A stretch of 64,000 nt of DNA from Saprospiraceae bacterium (lineage in GTDB: Bacteria; Bacteroidota; Bacteroidia; Chitinophagales; Saprospiraceae): the NCBI GenBank assembly GCA_029263015.1, contig JAJCYI010000187.1:1-64000 (forward strand). The letters run 5' to 3'. The notes below the pieces were generated by a model. The model made no database searches and was not told where the DNA came from. It was given only the letters and a program-made list of their open reading frames with translations. Position numbers and translations under genes: made by a program. Shown here in pieces: positions 1 through 7,361 of this stretch (its first letter is position 1; every line of letters starts with the position of its first letter).

Positions 1-2
1 AC

Positions 3-128
3 GAATGGTTCAAGCAACATCTGCTGAAAGGTACCGATGACTTTTTTAACCGGTTAGATGAAATTTTGCTCCAGGTCGGAACAAAATTTAGCATAGATTT
101 CAAAAATCAACTTTACCCGTTTAATTAA
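3..128 (+). CDS. C-terminal end of an unidentified protein (start outside window)
   Basis: An open frame enters from the left edge of the window and ends at the TAA at 126-128, giving the last 41 residues of a protein that starts upstream. The visible tail is hydrophilic and probably helical, ending in ..QLYPFN. No family can be assigned from so short a piece. That it is coding is inferred only from the open frame running from the first complete codon and from residue usage that looks protein-like. Confidence 0.4.
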   Translation, partial: EWFKQHLLKGTDDFFNRLDEILLQVGTKFSIDFKNQLYPFN

Positions 129-428
129 ACTCTATTACTTAGTTCACCTGTAGTGTTCAATATAAAAAGTGTTGTACCCGCTTTTATCGAGATGGGAGTT
201 GAGTCACACTCATCTGGATTTTCGAGATATGATCACTTCTTTACAATGGTTATGAATTTTCGGAATTGTAATGGACGGCCTTGTTATATCCCACTTGGCA
301 AATGTTACTCGTGGTTCTTATTTGAAGTCAGTAACCCAAATTTTCTTGAAAAAAGCCATGCCGAAACCTACTTCAATAACCCCTGACATTAATATTTGCG
401 ACTTCCATATAATTCATACCTTTGATCT
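129..428. other. Non-coding gap
   Basis: No gene is supported in these 300 bases. A 77-codon frame at 153-386 starts with a non-ATG codon and has an unconvincing composition (many aromatic and Cys residues, no domain). The stretch may hold the promoter of the helix-turn-helix gene at 429. Confidence 0.4.
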
Positions 429-719
429 ATGACAAAAAATGATTATTCTGCTAACATCATTTGTTTTGAATCACAGGCCTTTTACGCTTTGATCGAAGAA
501 GTAGTAGAGCGTATTAAGGACAAAAACCCTATCCAACAAGACCAATGGATCGGTGATGAAGACGCCATGGCATTGCTCCAGATCAGTTCAAAGACCACAC
601 TACAAAAATACCGTGACGAGGGCCGCATCCGCTATTCCCAACCAAGCCGGAAAGTCATCTTATATGACCGTGCTTCCATTCTTGAATTTATTGAAGAACA
701 TGCAAAAAACACTTTCTGA
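429..719 (+). CDS. Helix-turn-helix domain protein (excisionase/MerR-like, mobile-element type)
   Basis: This 96-residue protein has an N-terminal helix (about residues 15-35) and then a winged-helix DNA-binding region (about 40-90): DEDAMALLQISSKTTLQKYR, followed by a wing and a final helix. This layout (a gatekeeping aspartate, 'ALLQIS.KTLQ.YRDEGRI' and a wing reading YSQPSRKVILYDR) is typical of the small helix-turn-helix proteins carried by Bacteroidota conjugative and mobilizable elements, where they regulate excision or transfer genes. The stop overlaps the start of the next gene by one base (TGATG at 717-721), so the two are co-translated. It belongs with the AlpA-like protein and integrase to its right. 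The DNA-binding role is family knowledge and the specific target is unknown. Confidence 0.7.
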   Translation: MTKNDYSANIICFESQAFYALIEEVVERIKDKNPIQQDQWIGDEDAMALLQISSKTTLQKYRDEGRIRYSQPSRKVILYDRASILEFIEEHAKNTF

Positions 720-970
720 TGAGCGAAGAACAACAAATAAAGAAAGGGTTCAACGCCGGGTACCTTATGGCGAAACATAAGCCGGAACTGTCCCAAACAA
801 TGCAGGACGGTTTTATAGATAAGGAAAACCCGTTCGCCCTGGGGTTTATCGCCGGGGCAAAAGAACATGGGCATGAGGTGTCAAAACCGCGCACCAAGAA
901 CTATACGGTCCAAATCCCGAAATCCCATAAAAAGGACAAAAGCAGGGACAAGGATTTTCGGGATATGTGA
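719..970 (+). CDS. Small hypothetical protein
   Basis: 83 residues, starting inside the stop codon of the preceding helix-turn-helix gene, which is good evidence for a two-gene operon. The sequence is hydrophilic, with a basic C-terminal half rich in Lys and Arg (KKDKSRDKDFRDM at the end) and a central 'ENPFALGFIAGAKEHG' segment. No membrane segment or known motif is visible. The basic tail could bind nucleic acid. I do not recognise a family, and its job is inferred only from the neighbourhood (mobile-element regulation). Confidence 0.5.
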   Translation: MSEEQQIKKGFNAGYLMAKHKPELSQTMQDGFIDKENPFALGFIAGAKEHGHEVSKPRTKNYTVQIPKSHKKDKSRDKDFRDM

Positions 971-978
971 CAGCCTTC

Positions 979-1284
979 TCATCCCCGTTTATCCGTCTTG
1001 GGAAAAAGCAATAGAAAGGCATCCAATGCCTGTGCCCAGCAGTAAAAATTGAAACTTGTGGGCAGGCGCTCTCCGCATTCCCATTTCGAGCAGAGACGCT
1101 CCGCCGTGCCCATCCGGCCATCCACATCTTCCTGGCTCAAGCCCAGTGCCTTTCGCCTCTGGATAAATTGGCTGATAATTTCAAAAATAAAATCGTCCCG
1201 CTTCGGGATATTGGGGGGTCTTGTTTGACCGGGGCGTTTCAACATCCCTGCATCCTGTTTTTTCTTTTGATGCGATAATTTCAT
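979..1284 (-). CDS. XRE-family helix-turn-helix transcriptional regulator
   Basis: A 101-residue protein with a basic N-terminal tail (residues 1-30) and a lambda-repressor-type helix-turn-helix at about 35-90: FIQRRKALGLSQEDVDGRMG is helices 1-2, followed by the recognition helix (ERLCSKWECGERLPTS). It is convergent with the upstream pair. Such proteins repress mobile-element genes by binding operators near their own promoter, and the 277-base gap to its right (1285-1561) is the obvious candidate operator region. The first about 30 residues are unusual for the family and are rich in Lys and Pro. Confidence 0.75.
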   Translation of the reverse strand: MKLSHQKKKQDAGMLKRPGQTRPPNIPKRDDFIFEIISQFIQRRKALGLSQEDVDGRMGTAERLCSKWECGERLPTSFNFYCWAQALDAFLLLFPKTDKRG

Positions 1285-1561
1285 TTTACATGTCCTCTTG
1301 TTCTATCAAACTGGAAAAACCGTAACCCGTCCATGCACCGGATAAAAGTTCAGGAATGTTCATTCTTGTTCAGCCGTATTAATTTTTAATAATAGATTCT
1401 CTCCCGAACCGTTTTTTGTATTGCAACCTCCGGTTGTGTCCCCTATTTTGCTTTTCAACTTGAAGGTTATTCAATTATAGAAGGCTTTTGGTCGTGTGGG
1501 GGCATGGCAATCTATCGAGGCCCATCCTCCACGCATTAATTTATTATGTAAGGAGTAAACA

Positions 1562-1843
1562 ATGAGTTTGATAATTATCAGGAAGCCTAAAACCCAAAGT
1601 GGTGAAACCGCAGGCGACCTGGAACCCGGCACATGGTTTTTGGACTTGGGCGGCCATGTTTCAGTGGTTTTGATTGATGACCGCACACATGAAAAACGGG
1701 TGGCAATGATTGGCAGCCCCTACCGTCCATTTATCGCAGACCGTCCTGTCCGGTCTTTCAATGTTGGTGAAATCTTGCCTGTCGGCACCATTTTGCAAAT
1801 TTGTCAGTCCGGCATTTTTGAAGGGCAGACAGATGAAGGATGA
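1562..1843 (+). CDS. Hypothetical protein
   Basis: 93 residues, preceded by a good ribosome binding site (AAGGAG near 1550), which supports this start. It looks like a small all-beta protein: hydrophobic strands alternate with Gly/Asp turns (TWFLDLGGHVSVVLIDD, later VGEILPVGTILQICQSG). The end overlaps the start of the AlpA-like gene by 11 bases, so they form one transcript leading up to the convergent integrase. I do not recognise a family. The context suggests a mobile-element accessory gene. Confidence 0.55.
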   Translation: MSLIIIRKPKTQSGETAGDLEPGTWFLDLGGHVSVVLIDDRTHEKRVAMIGSPYRPFIADRPVRSFNVGEILPVGTILQICQSGIFEGQTDEG

Positions 1844-2093
1844 TATTCAATGCCCACCTTCTGAAAAAACCAATATCGGCCCCGGTCAATATTTGACGAC
1901 CGGACAAGCGGCCTGGGAGCTTTCCCTTGCGCCCGGCACACTCCAAAACTGGCGCAGCGAGGGCATTGGTCCAAAATTCTTCAAACACCGCCACAGGGTC
2001 TTTTACCTGATAAGTGACATCCAGGCCTATAAAGAGGAAAATTTCATTTTTTGCAGCTCGACCGCTGATTGGAAGAAGGGCAAATTTAAATAG
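1833..2093 (+). CDS. AlpA/excisionase-like DNA-binding protein
   Basis: An 86-residue protein read from the ATG at 1833, which overlaps the preceding gene. A longer frame exists, but its first 41 residues would overlap that gene completely. The core (about residues 19-70: YLTTGQAAWELSLAPGTLQN, then RSEGIGPKFFKHRHRVFYLISDIQAY) is the classic MerR-like winged helix of AlpA and phage excisionases: 'tt.qaA..L.vs..TL..WR..G.GP.f.k...rv.Y...di..y'. Proteins of this kind regulate or assist the neighbouring tyrosine integrase in excision. The integrase ends 8 bases inside this gene on the opposite strand, which is a compact int/xis pair. Loss of the usual C-terminal 'W' strand is not evident. Confidence 0.75.
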   Translation: MKDDIQCPPSEKTNIGPGQYLTTGQAAWELSLAPGTLQNWRSEGIGPKFFKHRHRVFYLISDIQAYKEENFIFCSSTADWKKGKFK

Positions 2094-3297
2094 CTTTTGA
2101 AACCGCGCCAAGGGCAATTTTATCCAGATAATCCGCCCAATCCTGCATCATGGTCCGGCGTTCGTCCAAAAACTGGGCACGGTCATAGGCCGCTCCCAAT
2201 GGCCCGGACGGTTTATGGGCCAGTTGCGCTTCAATAATATCTGGATAATATTTCAGTTGTTCACGGATGGCCGTCCTTGCCAAAGCCCTGAAACCGTGGG
2301 CGGTCATGCGTTTATCGTAGCCCAGGCGTTTTATCCCCATATTGACCGTGCCACCGCTCATCGGTTTTCGTGGATAGACCTGTCCGGGGAATACCCATGG
2401 CGTGTCATGGCTACCTGTTTCTTTTTGCTGCTCCAACAGCACATCCAGGGACTGGGCGGACAACGGGACGATATGGTCACGGCCACTTTTCATCCGCTCC
2501 CCGGGAATGGCCCATTGCCCTTGGTCCAGGTCAATGTCCGGCCACCGGCTTTTTCTTATTTCAACAGGCCTGGCAAAGGTCAAGAGTGACAGGCGGATGG
2601 CACGGCGGGTGCGGGAAAACAGCCGTGCTTCATTGCGTTCCAGCGCGGTTAAAAATCCAGGTACATCCTTTACATCCAAAGCAGCGAAATGTTTTGGCCT
2701 ATGGGTTTTCAGTGCGCCGTCCAGGTGAAGGGCAGGGTTGTTTTCACAGCGTCCTGTCTGGATGCCGTACCTGAAGACCTGGCTACAGATCTGCCTTGTG
2801 CGTTTTGCCACTTCCAGCGCATTCCTGTCCTCCATGACCTGTAACACATCCAGCAGGTCCGGTACTGTGATTTTTGTGACCGGTGTTTTTCCTATGTAGG
2901 GAAAAACATTGCTCTCTAACCTGTGCATTACATTCTTTGCATGGGAACTGCTCCATCCGTCTTTTTTCTTGCTGTACCACTCATGGGCCAATGTTTCGAA
3001 AATGTTATTGTTATCCCGTCTGGCCAATTTCTCTTTTGAGATTTTATTGCGGGAGGGGTCTATGCCTTTGGCAAGCAATTGACGTGCTTCCATTCTTTTC
3101 TCCCGGGCTTCGGCCAAAGTGACGATGGGGTACTTCCCCAATGAAACCCGTTTTTCTTTTCCATGGAAATAATATTTAACCCGCCATAGCTTATTGCCAT
3201 TTGGCATGACCTCCAGGTACAGTCCGCCGCCATCAAATTTTTTGTACGGCCTGTCCTTTGGTTTCAGGTTATTGCATATCGTCTTGGTCAGTTTCAT
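2086..3297 (-). CDS. P4-type tyrosine site-specific integrase
   Basis: 403 residues from the ATG at 3297, which gives the family's usual N-terminus MKLTKTICNNLKPKDRPYK. An upstream in-frame start at 3381 would add 28 atypical residues. Domains: an N-terminal arm-binding DUF4102 domain (about 1-95), a SAM-like core-binding domain (about 100-190) and a catalytic domain (about 205-390). The catalytic set is visible: Arg in FARPVEIRKSRW, Lys in MKSGRDHIVPLS, the H-x-x-R box in AHGFRALART, and the final AHKPSG...AAYDR with the nucleophilic Tyr. This family inserts genomic islands and phages into tRNA or tmRNA 3' ends. The gene lies beside a 20-bp tRNA-Ser-like 3' end (3466-3485). It is full length and probably active. 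Confidence 0.92.
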   Translation of the reverse strand: MKLTKTICNNLKPKDRPYKKFDGGGLYLEVMPNGNKLWRVKYYFHGKEKRVSLGKYPIVTLAEAREKRMEARQLLAKGIDPSRNKISKEKLARRDNNNIFETLAHEWYSKKKDGWSSSHAKNVMHRLESNVFPYIGKTPVTKITVPDLLDVLQVMEDRNALEVAKRTRQICSQVFRYGIQTGRCENNPALHLDGALKTHRPKHFAALDVKDVPGFLTALERNEARLFSRTRRAIRLSLLTFARPVEIRKSRWPDIDLDQGQWAIPGERMKSGRDHIVPLSAQSLDVLLEQQKETGSHDTPWVFPGQVYPRKPMSGGTVNMGIKRLGYDKRMTAHGFRALARTAIREQLKYYPDIIEAQLAHKPSGPLGAAYDRAQFLDERRTMMQDWADYLDKIALGAVSKAI

Positions 3298-3863
3298 CTT
3301 GCCCCCATCAACAGTTCGGGTTTTGCCCCCGGTCTTGCCCCCAAATTTTGTGAACTTCGAGGAATGCAGATATGGTAACATGAATTAAAATGAAGCGCAA
3401 TCCCTTTGTGGATGGGGATTTAGTGAAGATTGATGAGGGGGAATGAAATAGGATTATGGTATGAATGGCGGACACGGAGGGATTCTGGTGCAAGCCCTAA
3501 GATATTGAAAAACAAATTAAAAGTAAACCGGTCCAAGGGTGGTTGCCCCTGATCCTGCCCCTATATTTTGTTAGGAAAATACAGGAAAAATGATATGCAA
3601 TGAACATTTTATCTCATTTCCATTTTATTGGTTAGAAATCGTCCTTGTCTATTTCGAGTCTAAGCCCTGAATCTCTTGCTTGGGGTGTAAAGTATTTGCG
3701 AAAGCAAATACATTTATTTGTCTACACACCCTATGGATTCAGCATCATTTAAGAAATAATTAATCATTATCATCTAAAATATAAACAGGGGTAAAAAAGT
3801 ATTGGCTAATTCCTGACTTAATTCTAAGTCAGGAGCCAGTCTCAAATAATTTTGGTGTATGAT
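3298..3863. other. Intergenic junction between integrase module and AT-rich island
   Basis: About 560 bases without a supported gene. It holds the att-like tRNA 3'-end fragment described separately, a perfect 8-bp hairpin with a GAAA loop (3692-3711), and a change in base composition from GC-richer (left) to AT-richer (right). It probably includes the integrase promoter and one element boundary. Confidence 0.5.
3466..3485 (-). repeat. Candidate attachment-site remnant (tRNA-Ser 3'-end-like)
   Basis: Read on the minus strand the segment is GAATCCCTCCGTGTCCGCCA. This looks like the end of the T-arm, the 3' acceptor strand CGTGTCC, the discriminator G typical of tRNA-Ser, and CCA. No tRNA body follows, so this would be an att copy left by island integration. 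It lies about 170 bases upstream of the integrase start, where a P4-type att site is expected. The host tRNA genes at 57.4 kb do not encode CCA, so the CCA could be chance or foreign. No second copy was found in the window. Confidence 0.3.
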
Positions 3864-5594
3864 ATGGGTAATAGAGACAATAACGGCGATCCTGAAGATA
3901 AGAAAAAACAAGCACAGGACTTACAGAATGATCTGCCCATAAACTATGATCCTGCCGATAGAGATAATGCAGAACGATATTTAGGCAGTAAATATAAATT
4001 TAAAGCCCCTGAGAATGGTGAATATATAATCACATATTCATTCGAATCCTTTGATTACCACGGCAATGATGGAATATGGGAATCCACATTTCCTTCGAAT
4101 CTCATGGAGGATCAAAAAAAATTACAGGAACAAGCCTTTGCCGAGTATGAAAAATATAGTCCCGTCCACTTTGTGCGTTATGATGTAGACGGAAAATTCG
4201 AAGAATATTCACAAAAGCGTGACGAATATCGCGATAGGCTTGAAAAAGAAAGATCGGACTTAGATCAATGGGATGAAGCAAAGAAGCTTGCTCTGGAGGA
4301 CATTGGTATTGCTGATATCGTTGTCGCAAAAACACACAAAATTAAAGACGCAGCGGGCACAATTCCAGATTATGTGCTTGCTGTTTCTAATTTTCCTGAT
4401 GACGATCCTCAACAATGTTTAATTTATACATATAATTCTCTGAATAAGTATAATGATGAGCAATATTATAAGATTGTATTGCATGAAACGGGTCATCTAT
4501 TCGGACTTTTTCATCCGCAGCATGGTGATCATGTCGCTGGACAGGAACAAAGTGCACTTCATATTCGTACGGACTTTACTGATGGCACTTACCGGACAGT
4601 TTCACCGACCGTAATGATTGACAATTTGCACGGACAGCGCACAAGCAATGCCCAATATCTCATTCATGACATTCCACCAAGTACGCTTATGCCTTGGGAT
4701 ATTGCCGCGCTTCAGGACAAGTATGGCAAAAACACCAAACATAACGCTGGCAATACTATTCATAAACTTGGTCAGGAGCCTCTTCAAACTATTTGGGATG
4801 GTAGCGGTAATCAAGATGTTTTGTCCGCGAAAGGGGATAACAGAGGAGCCGTGATTAATCTGTGGGAAAGCATGGATTATCCAAGTTCAATAGGGCTTTC
4901 GATTACATACCTTGCTTATGGTTCAAATATTGAGAATGCAGTGGGTAGTTTAGAAAAGGATAGGTTGACAGGCAATAATATGGACAATCGTCTTGATGGT
5001 GATCAAGGGGATGACATTTTGCGAGGCAATGCGGGAAACGACACCTATGTTGGTGGTCAAGGGGATGATAAATTTGACTTACGATCGAGTGATATAACAG
5101 GTGAATCGGTGCTTATGGGGCATGATGTGATTGAATATTTCAAAACGCATGTATTCGACGAAATTGATTCATGGGTAAGTTGGTTTGGGTCGCCGGAAGA
5201 AGATGTTCTTCTTGTTGATGAAAATGTTTACGGCGCAACAATGTATGAGGACGGAAACGATATTATCATCTTATTTCAAGATAAGGACGGAAACACAATT
5301 CCAGACTCTTCTGTAACACTCAAAGATTTTGATGGATGGACAATAGATATTGATATTCACCGTATCAACGCGGATGGAAGTATAACTGAATTTGACTCAG
5401 ACCAAATAACAAGAACGGGCAAGGCACCACCAAAAGATTATAAATTAGGGGCGACAGGTGTGCCAAATACAGAGATGAAACGTTCTTTGATTGAAAACAA
5501 TGGGACAAGTCTGTGCGATGTATCGCAGAGATCAAGAATCAAAAATGATTCTCAACAAACAAACACTTTGAAAAACGTGATTAAACCTACATAA
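3864..5594 (+). CDS. Serralysin-like (M10) zinc metalloprotease with RTX calcium-binding repeats
   Basis: 576 residues from the ATG at 3864 (GTG 3855 is an alternative). The catalytic zinc motif is HETGHLFGLFHPQH (His207, Glu208, His211, His217), the HExxHxxGxxH signature of metzincins. At about 375-405 there are hemolysin-type repeats (GDQGDDILRGNAGND, then GGQGDDKFDL) that bind calcium, as in serralysins. No N-terminal signal peptide is visible: the start is very hydrophilic. That fits type I secretion of RTX proteins, but no ABC/HlyD/TolC genes lie nearby. A Met after the zinc ligands (about 270-275, STLMPWDI) may be the met-turn. It is the first gene of the AT-rich island and stands alone. 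Substrate unknown. Confidence 0.8.
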   Translation: MGNRDNNGDPEDKKKQAQDLQNDLPINYDPADRDNAERYLGSKYKFKAPENGEYIITYSFESFDYHGNDGIWESTFPSNLMEDQKKLQEQAFAEYEKYSPVHFVRYDVDGKFEEYSQKRDEYRDRLEKERSDLDQWDEAKKLALEDIGIADIVVAKTHKIKDAAGTIPDYVLAVSNFPDDDPQQCLIYTYNSLNKYNDEQYYKIVLHETGHLFGLFHPQHGDHVAGQEQSALHIRTDFTDGTYRTVSPTVMIDNLHGQRTSNAQYLIHDIPPSTLMPWDIAALQDKYGKNTKHNAGNTIHKLGQEPLQTIWDGSGNQDVLSAKGDNRGAVINLWESMDYPSSIGLSITYLAYGSNIENAVGSLEKDRLTGNNMDNRLDGDQGDDILRGNAGNDTYVGGQGDDKFDLRSSDITGESVLMGHDVIEYFKTHVFDEIDSWVSWFGSPEEDVLLVDENVYGATMYEDGNDIIILFQDKDGNTIPDSSVTLKDFDGWTIDIDIHRINADGSITEFDSDQITRTGKAPPKDYKLGATGVPNTEMKRSLIENNGTSLCDVSQRSRIKNDSQQTNTLKNVIKPT

Positions 5595-5700
5595 CGCCCC
5601 GTGAAGGTTGGAGTATCCCCCAAATTAGGACATTGCAATAAGGGATACCTTATTTTAAACCGAAAAAGAGGGATATTTTGAATCAACCAATCTATACCGT

Positions 5701-6588
5701 ATGGAAAGAACTATAATAAAAGAGGGATTTGCACTACTCAGAAAAGAAAAGTACTACGACCAACTTACGGTAGTCCGGAAATTGAAATACCTAAACTACG
5801 TCTTTGCTGCGGCTACTTTTAGCAATATTCTTAGGGACATCAAAGTCAAGGATAAAACCCTTAGCCTTGTGAGTAGAGGTATCCAGGAATTAATCAAAGT
5901 TGAACTTGATTTTTTTTGGCAAAATAAAAAATATGTAAAACAAGGTAAAAAAGGATGGCAACCTAATGAAGTTAGAGAAGCGACCCCGAAGGAACTTTCC
6001 ATCTTTTTAAATCCTGGATTCGTTTTCCATGTAGAAGGTAGGCTGACCGTCCAACAAAAGGTAGATTTTTTTACAACAGCGCAAAAAGAGGTGATCGAAT
6101 TCGGGGTGACGCTCAACACTTTTTCTTCCTATTTCATTTCCCGAAAGGACAGGGATTTTAAGTCACATGTCAAAGTGCAATTACAAAAAGGAATCAATTT
6201 CAAATGCTATATGCTTGATCCGGAGTGTAACGAAGCAAGCATCTATTTTGAAGATAGGAGGCGGGAGCAGAAGGATGAAATCAAGAATATCGAGGTAATG
6301 AGGGATATCATCCTGAGGCTTGGTTCTATTAAAAAAGACATTGATGAAGCCGGATACCCCGGCACATTCGAGGTGTTTACCTACAAACATGTCCCATACA
6401 ATTATTTTTTCGCTATTGATGGCGGTACTCCGAACGGAAAGATAATGATCTCACATTATATATACGGCTTGCAAAGGGCAAAATGCCCTGTTATGGAGTT
6501 TTCAAAAAACAGCAATCATGACCTCTACATGAAATATTGGAATTCTCTTCGGAACCTAATCAAAGATGCCAAAGCCATACGTATTTAG
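5701..6588 (+). CDS. DUF5919-like / inactive phospholipase-D-like domain protein
   Basis: 295 residues. The first about 130 are helical and not recognised. The second half (about 145-290) follows the layout of the domain found at the end of some helix-turn-helix regulators (DUF5919): a helix with GINFKCYMLDPECNEA ('G..v..lllDP'), a long charged helix, then FEVFTYKHVPYNYFFAIDGG, MISHYIYG and CPVMEFSK, ending in 'lw..Y..sl..lI.dAk'. No recognisable helix-turn-helix is present at the N-terminus. Its role is unknown. DUF5919-type modules are thought to be sensory or degraded enzyme folds. It stands alone between the protease and a repeat-bearing gap. Confidence 0.5.
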   Translation: MERTIIKEGFALLRKEKYYDQLTVVRKLKYLNYVFAAATFSNILRDIKVKDKTLSLVSRGIQELIKVELDFFWQNKKYVKQGKKGWQPNEVREATPKELSIFLNPGFVFHVEGRLTVQQKVDFFTTAQKEVIEFGVTLNTFSSYFISRKDRDFKSHVKVQLQKGINFKCYMLDPECNEASIYFEDRRREQKDEIKNIEVMRDIILRLGSIKKDIDEAGYPGTFEVFTYKHVPYNYFFAIDGGTPNGKIMISHYIYGLQRAKCPVMEFSKNSNHDLYMKYWNSLRNLIKDAKAIRI

Positions 6589-6634
6589 GAATGACGACCA
6601 CAAGGAATACCCATCCCATTTTATTGTCAGCAGT

Positions 6635-6670
6635 TACATGAATTCATGTAAATTCATGTAAACCATTGTA
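6635..6670. repeat. Palindrome followed by 10-bp direct repeats (operator-like)
   Basis: A perfect 16-bp palindrome TACATGAATTCATGTA (6635-6650) is followed in register by another copy of AATTCATGTA (6651-6660) and a degenerate one, AACCATTGTA (6661-6670), with a 10-base period. It lies in the 395-base gap 6589-6983, which holds no other gene. The spacing of about one helical turn suggests a cooperative protein-binding site, possibly controlling the small secreted protein at 6984. Confidence 0.45.
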
Positions 6671-6983
6671 AATCAAATTTCTACAACAGCTCGCTTTGCG
6701 AAGGCCGACCTTTGTCTTGTCAAAACTGATGAGCAGGTTCGGTACTGTGGAATGAACTTAAGGCAAATTTTGATTTGTCAAATCTCTCCGCCGACTCCCC
6801 TGACAAGAGTGGTTTTTTACGGATATAAATAGCTTTTCACCTTTCCATAAAATGCATAGGCAGGGATGGAATTGCTTTGGCCCTGCTGCCCGTTCTTTTG
6901 TTCCGGCGGGCACAGTATACTTATGCCCGCGAATTGCTTGCCCTTGCCTGTCATCTCCATTTTTAATTCAAAATTTTTCAACA

Positions 6984-7361
6984 ATGAAAACTGCATTCAA
7001 AAACGGCAGGCCTGTGCCTGCTATTACAATCTTCTTTCTTCTTGCATTGATCGTACAGGTCACATCAGGCTTTACAACGCCTGTATCCAACCAATGCAGC
7101 TGTACTTCACCAGTTGTCACCAAGGACAGCCAGACCACAGCAACTGTGTCTTTTTCATGGGAAGCTGTGGATGGTGCAAATGGTTACAATGTATGGTATG
7201 TAAGGAGTGAGGATAGTTTTACCAGTCAACCAGTTTCTACAGGCGGGACTTCAGTGAATTTTACCAACCTCCCAGCAGGCACCTACGATTTTTATTTTAT
7301 TACCATTTGTGTTGGGGAATCTTCTGGGTTTGTTATTTATGATGACTTGATTATGGGTTGA
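6984..7361 (+). CDS. Small secreted protein with one fibronectin type III-like domain
   Basis: 125 residues from the ATG at 6984. A longer open frame from 6852 is not used because the internal start gives a clean signal peptide (basic MKTAFKNGRP, then the hydrophobic core AITIFFLLALIVQVTSG). The mature part reads as a single FN3/Ig-like sandwich: ATVSFSWEAVDGANGYNVWY, then FTNLPAGTYDFYF and ICVGESSG. This is exported to the periplasm or surface. No C-terminal sorting domain is visible. It is convergent with the next gene, whose stop abuts its own. Such short FN3 proteins are common in Saprospiria-type genomes, and their function is not known. Confidence 0.6.
   Translation: MKTAFKNGRPVPAITIFFLLALIVQVTSGFTTPVSNQCSCTSPVVTKDSQTTATVSFSWEAVDGANGYNVWYVRSEDSFTSQPVSTGGTSVNFTNLPAGTYDFYFITICVGESSGFVIYDDLIMG

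Noticed and set aside
153-386. 77-codon frame near the left edge
   Set aside because: Non-ATG start, no ribosome binding site, atypical residue content and no recognisable domain.
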